Shown here: one piece after another, positions 56,046 through 64,000 of the stretch
Numbering within the stretch: the first letter of the stretch is position 1
How the letters are laid out: the number at the start of each line of letters is the position of its first letter
Assembly (NCBI GenBank): GCA_907163375.1
Contig: CAJQUW010005239.1
Span: 186,001 to 250,000, forward strand
DNA: 64,000 bases
Source: Prostheceraeus crozeri
Taxonomy: Eukaryota; Platyhelminthes; Polycladida; Euryleptidae
Direction: 5' to 3'
The notes under the pieces: generated by a model
The model's database searches: none
Told to the model about the DNA's origin: nothing
Seen by the model: only the letters and a program-made list of their open reading frames with translations
Made by a program: the position numbers and the translations under genes

Positions 56046-57512
56046 GATGGGCCTTTTGTCTTGTATTTTTATTATGCTATCTTGGTTTCTAGCACTGTAT
56101 GTATTTTTCGCTATTTCCACTTATATCCCATGCGCTATCCAGTTATTAGTTCTTACTTTGCTTCCCCTTTCTTTGTTTGTTAACTTTTCTACCACCTTAT
56201 TTTCAGTGTTACTGTTAATAGCACACTTAGTTATGCAGTTATGATTTGTATATTCTTTTGCTATACTGTTGCAAAATGGCTTAATTAAGTAGTTGCATTC
56301 CTTTATCATCCCCATTTTTCTTTCTTCGATTTTCTGCTTCTTTGCTTTAAATCTTTGCTGAGGGAAACCTTTGGTGCATAGGTCCGTCCTCTTCCCTCCT
56401 TAAGTTTTGATATAAAAAACTGCCTTTTGTATCTCACTTAGGTACAGAATTAGGTCGTCTGTGAAATAACGCAATCTGCTAACACATTGCCATAGCCATT
56501 AAACAATGAGCAGCCAGTTCAAAATTACGCAGGCTAATTTGTTCGAAGGTTCAGTGACTGCCACCAACTGGATCGCACAACAAAGAGACACGGATGATTT
56601 CTCCACAGATTTTGAACGTTTTTTCGTGCTCCTGCTAGCTGACTGACATGAGTTCTTCGAATCTGAAGGAATCGTGAAGATCGAACCTTTTTGAAGAAAT
56701 TCACCGCAATCCGCAAGCGATGAGCCATTATTTATCCCTATTAATCCTATTCTAGTAGGGCATTAAGAATTTCTTTTTTGCCAAATTAGCAAGTTCCTGT
56801 CTGTGCCATCGTTGTGAATCGGTTTGCCCTTCTAGTAATTGACAATCTTAAACTATCTAACTCTGTGCATGTTCGAGCTTTTAAGTCACACATAAAGATG
56901 CAAGTTGGAATGTACATGTAATAATTGTGCCTTCTAACTTATTTATTTAGCTTAAAAACGTTGATAGTAAATTCAGGAATTCTATTCTGGCTCTCTTGAA
57001 GGCCTTGAAATGTAATTGCTCCACCATGAACGTTTCTAATCTTATGAGAGACTATGAATTTGTAACATGTGCACTTATAAGCCAATGATTCATTAATGAT
57101 GATTCCTTCATTGGCAATGAAGGAGGGCTCAATAAGCGGACGAGAATGCCAAAGAAATTGCATTCAAAATTCTGTCTGAGAATGAGCTGAGTATATAAGG
57201 CACAAACTGGATCGGTCAAGAGTATTAATGCCACAATTAACCGAGATGAGATCAATATACATGTATTCGTTTCTTGCGATCTATACACTTAAATAATTAA
57301 TTAAAACAAAATTAAAATACAATCAATTTTACTTTATTAAAAATAAAAATAAATAAAAATACAAAATAAAATTAATAATTGTATAATAATAATACAATAA
57401 ATTATTAATTGATATATACAATCAATACAATTAATTGACATAGATATATTCAATTATTTTACAGCCATCCATCGTGTGCCTTTGAAATTAACTTCTGTAT
57501 ACTAACCTTTAG
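56046..57512. other. End of intron 8
   Basis: Probable LINE 3' UTR, then AT-rich DNA, a low-complexity A/T region at 57292-57440, and the acceptor ACTAACCTTTAG, where ACTAAC also fits a branch point. Confidence 0.45.
57292..57440. repeat. A/T low-complexity tract
   Basis: Almost pure A and T with AATAAAAAT and AATTAATT runs. Confidence 0.8.
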
Positions 57513-57686
57513 ATGAACTTCTCCGCCACTCGTTGGATTCTGCGAAGACAGGCAACATGGTACCTATTCCACCGCCACCTCCGCCACCGCCGCCACCACC
57601 ACCACCAACGCTACAACAACCGTCATTCATAGAAAGGTTGTTGGGGAGAAAGTCCAACGCAGACCGGAAGCAAGCTCCAACCAAAA
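57513..57686 (+). CDS. SHTN1: Shootin-1-like, coding exon 9 (polyproline)
   Basis: A 174-nt exon for residues 316-373. It reads ELLRHSLDSAKTGNMVPI, 13 prolines, TLQQPSFIERLLGRKSNADR and KQAPTK; donor GTAAG, phase 1. Shootin-1 has the same transition from coiled coil to a proline run to a short basic segment. Proline runs of this kind commonly bind SH3 domains or profilin; binding here is inference. Confidence 0.9.
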
Positions 57687-57754
57687 GTAAGAAACTCGCT
57701 TTAATGAATATATCTTCCAATCGTAATGCATTTACAAAACTATGTAATTTTCAG

Positions 57755-57858
57755 GCGAATCTGCTCAACCTGATTTAATGAATGAGTTGAAGAAAAGGCT
57801 CGAAGGACGGAAAAATTCAGGCAAAATGACTGATTTGGCGGGCTTTAATCCAGAATCA
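57755..57858 (+). CDS. SHTN1: Shootin-1-like, coding exon 10
   Basis: A 104-nt exon for residues 374-408: ESAQPDLMNELKKRLEGRKN, SGKMTDLAGFNPES. Acceptor AATTTTCAG, donor GTAAGC, leaving phase 0. The LMNELKKRLEGRK helix takes the place of the VEEMMDRIKKGV-type helix after the proline run in vertebrate shootin-1. It resembles the helix of a WH2 motif, but the LKKV part is absent. Confidence 0.85.
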
Positions 57859-60323
57859 GTAAGCAAATTTCTTTATTATGACTTTTCTTTATTGATCATC
57901 ATTTTCTTCTTTTTTCAATTTCTTTTTTCTTGATTAAGTTATCGTTTTGAGTTGTTTGAATAATGGACCAGTCATGTTTGCATGATTGAGGAAAACCCAG
58001 CTTTATGAAGGTAGAATTTTATATATTTAGGTGCAAAGCCTGTCCAGTCGCACAACATAACTTCAATTCAAACTTGGCCAAATTTTCTACATTGTTGCTT
58101 GTTTAACGTTTTACTGTTATCTACTATGCTCCAAACGCTATGATGGTCGGCGGCCGTCACGCGCACCTGAATTATGCTTAATTTTATCTTGATCAAGCAG
58201 GGCTTGCCTCAATCATATGTAAAGTATCAGCATGTGAGCCATGGATTTTTCTGTACTTCACTAATCTTCAGATTAAAGAGATGAGAGCATGATCTCACTT
58301 AAATAATTACGGGACCTACCAGATTAGACGTCATCAGATGCAGATAAATCGTCATCCGAGCCGCAGACTTCTGCAATTAATGAAATACTTCAAATATCAC
58401 TCTTAGAGCTCGGGTTCAAAAGTCGAACCTGTAAATACGAATGCAAATAACTATTTCGTGATTGCACTCTATGCACAAGCCACTGGTAGGTGTATGTGCA
58501 TAGAAAGCCGGTGACTGACCTATCTGGCCAGTGAATTAATAAAACAATGCAATGCCGAGACCCAAAAGGAAAAAAGATCTTCAAATTAGATTATTTCGAA
58601 ATCATCTTCAGGTATGGGTTAATTTTCTACAATAAAATGGACAGTAAAGTAGACGGGTGACTCCTAAATTCCAAACATCTTATTCTAGTTTCGAATGTAA
58701 AGTATTTTCTAATGAATCAAATTCAGTGGTCCGCAGAGGCTTGCTAATAACGGAGCTAAATCAATGTTTCTTCAATCATTGTGAATCCACAATTGTTTAT
58801 CAGGCAATGAAACAATTGTTCAATTCTTCAATATCCTGCAGAACTATGCGGATATTGTGTGATATTGATTTCTTCATTTGTGTCTTTTAACCTACATTCA
58901 ATTATTTGTTGACTCTATTGGTTTAACTCAAATTTTTAATCACTCATTTATCAAATTGATATTGATAACTTGTGAGATCTTCTAAGTTACCGATTTTGAT
59001 AAATCTTCATGGGTCTTTAATTCGTCGTCTATTTTGGAAGCGGTTGAATTGATTATAATTTAGCTATGTAGAATATACTCTAAACTAAATTCTCTTGTAT
59101 AGTTGTATTTGTCATATGAGCACTTAGTCCAGTTGTGACCAATCAAATTGTAGCTGCAGCAGGTCAATTGCAGTGACCGATTCGTAATTCCGCGTGTCAC
59201 TATCTAAGTTAAAATGAATTTCTAGTTACTCCAGAAAAGTAACGTACCTATCTTTGTAGGCTACAATGTCATGCAATGAAGACTTCGAAAGTTTCCTTTA
59301 CTTTGGGGATTTACAGGCCATAATAGCTAGCTGACAAAGCTTTCCGCAACTTTTCAGGATAAATGCGCCACAACTGAGAAAACTTAGGCAGCATTTTAAG
59401 TTTCTTTTTTTTGCATCACTGCTCCCCATACTTGGGACTTGGACGGTGCTGACATAGTCAGACTTATGGAACGTTGTAGTACTTTTAGTCCGGATGCCCA
59501 TCCTGCCGACTTCCAATGACACCTTCGGGGTTCGACCTCTGGACCAAAAGATCGCTAGGCCAAGCACTTAACCACCGTGCCACGGAGACCACCTCCTGCA
59601 GAGAAAATATTAATAAAAAATCAATAATTATATCTTCTAATTGCTCAAAGTATTTGAAATGAAGTATTTCCACTTGCTTCACGAAGAGTTAGAAAATATC
59701 ATGATTTTGACAAATAATCCTTTTGTAGAAGAACTAAGCAAGTTTCCATAGCTTGCGCATTCAAAGCAACACATTTAATAGTATTGTCAGTATGCTTACT
59801 AGATCTAAAAACACATTGACTAAATTGACTTAATCTGATCACTTAAAAGGTCTAGGTACTTGTTAATTCACCATGCATTATTGCAAAAAGGTACGTAAAT
59901 GTAATGTACATATTAATAGCTTTTGTAAAATATTGTGAAATAATTCAAGTATGAATATTTGTTGGCAATTTTGTAAACTTTAGGAGATTCTTGCAGATGA
60001 TGTAAATTCTTTCATTACCTACAGTTTATCTGATGTGATGATAGTGCTGCTCGTCGAGGTAGGTAGTCATTGTCCAAGATGAATTATATAATTACTCGGA
60101 CAGCTCCTAGGGAATTGCCTAAATACGTAATGTACATTAGCACGTTGCCAAATAAGCCCACTAAGTGCTCGCTGAGTTCTATGGAGGGACTACTCGGACT
60201 AACGAGTATTTTCTCGTGTCTTTTATTCGGGTCGACGAGTAAGACGAGTCTTTTACGTGTTATGTGAGTAAGACGAGTTTTTTATTTGGATTTCTATGGT
60301 GATTGTTTTTTTTCAAATTTCAG
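57859..60323. other. Intron 10 (2.5 kb)
   Basis: Holds a SINE (59411-59590, minus) and, at 60200-60300, short direct repeats of GAGTAAGACGAGT. It ends with TTTTTTTTCAAATTTCAG before exon 11. Otherwise nothing recognised. Confidence 0.5.
59411..59590 (-). mobile_element. tRNA-derived SINE, copy 4 (minus strand)
   Basis: On the minus strand: GGTCTCCGTGGCACGGTGGT (A-box region), GGTCCAGAGGTCGAACCCCG (B box), GGCAGGATGGGCATCCGGAC, and GTCCAAGTCCCAAGTATGGG near the end. Nearly identical to copy 2 at 23203-23385. Confidence 0.85.
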
Positions 60324-60656
60324 CGCCGGCCGTCTGAATTGCCAATATTTCAGTTGGAAAATATATTGAATAACCGACGTAAAGGATCTTTTGAGACAGC
60401 CTCTAAGCCGTCCGAAGAGACCCCCGCCTTCATTGCGGCTTTGGGTACTTTGCGGAAAACTGATCGTCCTGCTGCAACTTCTGCTTCTGAGAGCCCTGCA
60501 CAGTCTCATGGTGTCACTCTTCGCAAGGCCTCTCTCACATCACTCTCGTCTGAACCATCCTTTGATAGAACCGATTCGGAACTCCGCGCAAAACTTGAAA
60601 TGAGAAGAGATCGAATAACTGTGAATAGAAAAGATGAAGAAAATGGGAACGAATAA
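60324..60656 (+). CDS. SHTN1: Shootin-1-like, terminal coding exon 11
   Basis: Residues 409-518 and TAA. It starts RRPSELPIFQLENILNNRRK and contains EETPAFIAALGTLRK, SHGVTLRKASLTSLSSEPSF and ELRAKLEMRRDRITVNRKDE. Acceptor AAATTTCAG, phase 0. Rich in Ser, Thr and Arg, with RKAS- and RKGS-type sites that basophilic kinases could use (inference). Two TLRK motifs recur. The tail is poorly conserved in the family, so this exon is linked mainly by phase, splice site and continuity. Confidence 0.8.
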   Translation, partial: RRPSELPIFQLENILNNRRKGSFETASKPSEETPAFIAALGTLRKTDRPAATSASESPAQSHGVTLRKASLTSLSSEPSFDRTDSELRAKLEMRRDRITVNRKDEENGNE

Positions 60657-61310
60657 TACGATATGTTACTGAATTTAATCAAAATTGTTATTTATCATAT
60701 AGTAACAACATTTTGCTTTTTGAAAAATTCTGAGGATCAAAATTCACTGTGCATAGCATTTCACATCACATTTTCATTGATTATCAAGAAGCCAAGACAG
60801 AAATGTGATTTTCAAAATTTTGTAAATGAAATCTTTGTGTATCAAAATGAAATATATTCTCAATTGTATACTCTACCACAGATTCCCAGTGATAATCAAT
60901 TGCGCCATATCAACTTCTATTTACAAGTTTACTTGGAACTGTCTTTCAAAATTCGGTCGTTCGGCAAAGGTGCTAAGGATACAAATCTCCAGTCTATAAT
61001 CGCACAGATGTCGAGCAGGTAAAGTTGCAAATTTTGTTAGGAATTTCAGGTAGTTTTCAATGGATTTCATGAGAAATGATAATGTGGCCCATAACAGACT
61101 TACAAGAGAAAAAAGGATAATTAAGGAACTAGCGCCTCTTGTTGAAACATTTCAGTAACGTAGGTAAAGCATTAAATTGATACCTGCATGTAAGCTTTAG
61201 CAGAACGTTAGTCATTTTCACTTTTGTAATTATAATAAGAAACGTTTCTCGGACATCAAAGTTTCCGTGGATTGTTTCGCAGAATGTGCTTTAATAAATC
61301 TTCTGCTTAG
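60657..61310 (+). other. Probable 3' UTR of the shootin-like gene
   Basis: AT-rich sequence after the stop. A 119-codon frame at 60663-61022 begins just after the stop but shows no domain and is taken as chance. Confidence 0.45.
61293..61298 (+). terminator. Candidate polyadenylation signal
   Basis: AATAAA about 640 bp after the stop codon, followed by T/G-rich sequence near 61355-61380 (TTGTCTTGTTTTGTG). First AATAAA after the stop that has a downstream GT-rich element. Confidence 0.4.
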
Positions 61311-61850
61311 CATAGCAAGTACATTTCCGTGTACAGCACCTTTGCCGACCTTGCTATTTTTGTCTTGTTTTGTGTAATTTTCGACTTGAAATATACTTCA
61401 CTTTCTTAATATGTGTCATCATTATGATTATTTTGGATTTTGGAAGACTTAGCACGTCTTTCTATACCATTGATAGTTAAAAAAGAGCATAAAATCAACA
61501 TGCATATCAATTATACAGCTTAATACAAAAAGGAATGAATGTCGCAAAAAGGAGGAAACTGTCGCACGCCGGTGAGTTCTGGTGATCGGAATCTCAAGAT
61601 GACGTGAGAATGTCAATCTTCGAGGTGCGAGCTGGTGAAGATCGTTATGGGGATTGAGCACGTCGTGAAACACACTTAAAGCTCTACAGATTCGACGATT
61701 TACTAAATCACCGAGACAAGGGCACATTACCACAGATGATGCGATGGCACAATCGTTGCAATTTCGTAAGCAAAGAGCTGTTCATCTTATTAATGCCGAT
61801 AAATAGAGGAGAATTGAATTCGATCACAGAACGAATATAGGCATTATACA
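61299..61850. other. Intergenic stretch
   Basis: Between the end of the shootin-like gene and the hAT element. A minus-strand frame at 61449-61733 is not recognised. Confidence 0.35.
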
Positions 61851-64000
61851 TAGAGTTTCTAAAAAAACCGGTTTTCGAGCTAACCGGTTATTCGAATATT
61901 TTTTCACAACTATTCGAAAACCGGTTTTGTAGATTTCATGATACTTATGGCGTTGTTCATTATTTATCATATTACAAAAAAATATCTGTACCTTCACTTA
62001 CTCAGCAGTGATTTATGTGTGTAGAAGACTGTTATTAGGCCTTTCTTTTTTCGATATTGACATTAGGCTATAGTTGTATAGGTCTATAGCAAGAATTTCA
62101 ATAGACATATGTGTTCGTGTTCTAGTGATCTATTGATGCCGTAGTTTGAAGCTGAGGGTTGAAAACTTAGTAAAATGAAAAGAATCATGGGCACTGATCA
62201 AAATCATTTAATGCAATACTCAGCAACAGAACGACACTAAATAGCAAATCGCTATTTCACTTATTAAATTGAATGAATTACCATGAAAGCAATCAAAATG
62301 AACAATGCGTGTGTAGAGGATGCCGATCACTTGGAATAATATCCTTTAAGAAATTGTAGAGAATCAATAGTAGTGTCACCAAGGCGACTTCGATCTTTGG
62401 AAACAAATCCACCACTGATTGAATAGGATCGCTCGACTTCAACTGTAGTAGGAGACACAGTGGTAATAGCATCTCTGATCAGTTTCAGATTTTTTGGTAG
62501 GCAATTCGTCGCCTCGAAAAGGTTCATTTCCTTTCGCAGAACGCTTTGGTCTTGCGAAGAAGTTGTGGATGTTGTTGTTGCTTCGACAATAGATTGATGA
62601 AGCTCATCGCGCAATCTCGTTGTGTTCGGTTTCACAGCTTCGGGATCATGTTGTGTTTCTTCGATCTCAGTTGTCTGTTAACTGCTCTCTATGAAAAGCC
62701 TCGACCATATTCGTTTCAGTAACTTCTCTAGATTTCCTCGAGATGGCATCGCCTGAAACTGAAGTTCACAGGTCTCATGAAGACTGGCAGGTCGGGTGAG
62801 GTATTTTAGCAGACTCGTCAGTCATTTCGTCTTTCCGTGATGTACTTTAGCATCTCATCATATAGAGCTGTTGCTAATGGTCCAGGGATTAGACTCACTT
62901 TCTTCAACATGAATTGTTGATGCATCAGCAGTAAGAAGAGTTGCATCCCGTTTGCCTAGTGCTTCGACGCCAATTTTGATGGTTCAAGCATCAGCGCAAG
63001 GTTTTCAAGGAGGTCCCATTTATTTTCTGTAGGGGTTGCGGGAACATCTGTCAAATCGAGTGACGCCTTGAGAAGACAGTTCTTCAGTTTCACGAATCTC
63101 GAAATCATGCCATACAGACTATTCCAGCGTATCTTGATGTCGATTAAAAGACCAAGTTCATAACCGAGTTCCTGTTTTACATACTTTGCAAGACTTCATC
63201 TTTCAACGATGATTTTCTGAAATAGCGGGACAGTTGTCGCACTTTTTTGATTGTAGGAAGCATCTGTCCTGTCAGTTGAAGACTTTCCTTCCGAGAATGT
63301 CGTCATCTGTCTCAAAGTCGTCGCTTACATCGGAAGTTTCACAATCCGATTCATCGGTATCAGTCTCTGTTATTTTGACATGATAGAGAACATTACAATC
63401 AGCAAGATGTATACCATGTGCGAGGCAAACTTGTGAAAGCATGGAATCACACACTCCATCCTATTCATGGCACTGGCACCGTCCGTAACAGCATGCTTTT
63501 CCACAGAGAGACCAAATTCCCAACTTCCGATTAAACACATCGACGATGTTTTCAGCTGTTAATCTTCCAAACAAGCGAACCATTCCTAGTTGATGAAGCT
63601 CCTCACGTCATTGCATGAAATGGACATGGTAGCGAGCGGCGCCGTCGGACGAGAAGTCCATTCATCGATCATGAACGAAAAGCGCTGACCTCTCTCAATC
63701 ATCACTCGGAAGTTTGTCGGTCATCTGTTGCTTAAGATCAGAAGAATGGTTATTCAATATTTTAGTCAAGCTAGAAGGACATTTTGGCATGGCAAACCCT
63801 CGTTCAAGAAATGCTGCACGAAGAAATTCTGAATGAACGATGACGTTCATGGAGAAGCCATCTATCGCCACAAGCTTCGCTAACACAACGTCGATAGAAT
63901 CATATTCGGCTTTTTTCAGACATTTCTCGATGGTGGATTGCTGAAATCTCTGCTTCTTGATTGGAACTTTAGGCTGAGACTCTGATGACTCCACCAATTC
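61851..64000 (-). mobile_element. hAT element, 3' part, running off the window
   Basis: The 3' terminus at 61851 reads TAGAGTTTCTAAAAAAACCG, with repeated AACCGGTT words to about 61935, a hAT-type end. Upstream on the minus strand is a decayed transposase (62327-64000). The 5' end and the second target duplication are outside the window; the inside flank is ATTATACA (61843-61850). Confidence 0.75.
62327..64000 (-). pseudogene. hAT transposase, fragmented, N-terminus outside window
   Basis: Pieces in order on the minus strand: 63997-63695, with QQSTIEKCLKKAEYDSIDVV, LAKLVAIDGFSMNVIVHSEF and LRAAFLERGFAMPKCPSS, the conserved region after the zinc finger; then RFSFMIDEWTS-type sequence near 63680; 63454-63272 with CLAHGIHLADCNVLYH; and 62635-62327 with EMNLFEATNCLPKNLKLIRD, VSPTTVEVERSYSISGGFVS and KDRSRLGDTTIDSLQFLKGY, the C-terminal dimerisation domain. 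Frameshifts and stops separate the pieces (63695-63455, 63271-62636), so it makes no full-length protein. hAT transposases cut and paste DNA and leave 8-bp duplications; this copy may be related to a source for the MITEs in the window, but its ends differ from theirs. Confidence 0.85.

Larger units (their letters stand above)
16054..60656 (+). other. SHTN1: Shootin-1-like gene, whole coding span (11 coding exons, 518 aa)
   Basis: Eleven exons join with matching phases and GT-AG boundaries into 1557 nt from ATG 16054 to TAA 60654-60656. The product is mostly coiled coil (about residues 10-340), followed by 13 consecutive prolines (about 362-374), a basic stretch SFIERLLGRKS, an LMNELKKRLEGRK helix and a Ser/Thr-rich tail. 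Vertebrate shootin-1 has the same order: coiled coils with a TLKR-type and a KLKRQS-type module, a polyproline run, a basic segment, then a short amphipathic helix. That family links actin retrograde flow to L1-type adhesion molecules through cortactin in growing axons; a role in this animal is inference. Length lies between the known 456- and 631-residue human isoforms. Introns total about 43 kb and carry most of the transposons in the window. Confidence 0.85.

Noticed and set aside
57502-57720. Minus-strand polyglycine frame
   Set aside because: It is the complement of the proline run in shootin exon 9.
60663-61022. 119-codon + strand frame just after the shootin stop codon
   Set aside because: No domain, AT-driven composition, no splice sites; best explained as chance within the 3' UTR.
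1-64000. CRISPR array, bacterial operon, rRNA or mitochondrial insertion
   Set aside because: No regularly spaced short direct repeats, no prokaryotic gene layout and no rRNA-like stretch; intron-exon structure and transposons are animal.

Overview
The window is animal nuclear DNA: AT-rich, with long introns, GT-AG splice junctions, one host gene spread over about 45 kb, and many decayed transposons of both classes. The species cannot be read from the sequence. The mix of Tc1, several hAT families, Mag-like Gypsy, Penelope-like, CR1/L2-like and RTE-like elements plus a tRNA-derived SINE suggests a marine invertebrate or other non-vertebrate animal. I see no bacterial operon, CRISPR array or rRNA gene.

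Host gene. Eleven coding exons on the + strand, from 16054 to 60656, join in phase into a 518-residue protein (517 with an alternative donor). I recognise it as a shootin-1 (SHTN1) homologue: coiled coils, two copies of a module ending in a K-R-Q-S-type motif, a run of 13 prolines, a basic segment, an LMNELKKRLEGRK helix and a Ser/Thr-rich tail. In vertebrates shootin-1 couples actin retrograde flow to cell adhesion molecules during axon outgrowth. A possible TATA promoter and non-coding first exon lies at about 4541-4725, inside a repeat cluster.

Layout. 1-1.8 kb: two hAT-type elements, one with a perfect 8-bp target duplication. 2.1-6.9 kb: mosaic of inverted arms of one repeat family. 7.9-10.7 kb: 5'-truncated Gypsy pol on the minus strand, ending at a 142-bp hairpin that may be its LTR. 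11.5-13.9 kb: CR1/L2-like reverse transcriptase fragment, SINE, endonuclease-domain fragment. 14.3-15.5 kb: GIY-YIG (Penelope-like) fragment between two 311-bp inverted arms. 16-43 kb: exons 1-8 and their introns, with RTE and hAT fossils, a degenerate tandem repeat, a CR1-like fragment and a Tc1 element (39.6-41.0 kb) with a single internal stop. 44-57 kb: one 13.9-kb intron with a long-arm fold-back family (one copy nested in another), a further fold-back, a SINE, a hAT MITE and a LINE 3' end. 57.5-61.3 kb: exons 9-11 and 3' UTR. 61.85-64.0 kb: 3' part of a larger hAT element on the minus strand, running off the window.

I found no convincing undescribed gene system. The most unusual material is structural: several inverted-repeat families whose boundaries can be fixed from target duplications, a hairpin at the presumed Gypsy LTR, and the paired arms around the GIY-YIG fragment.
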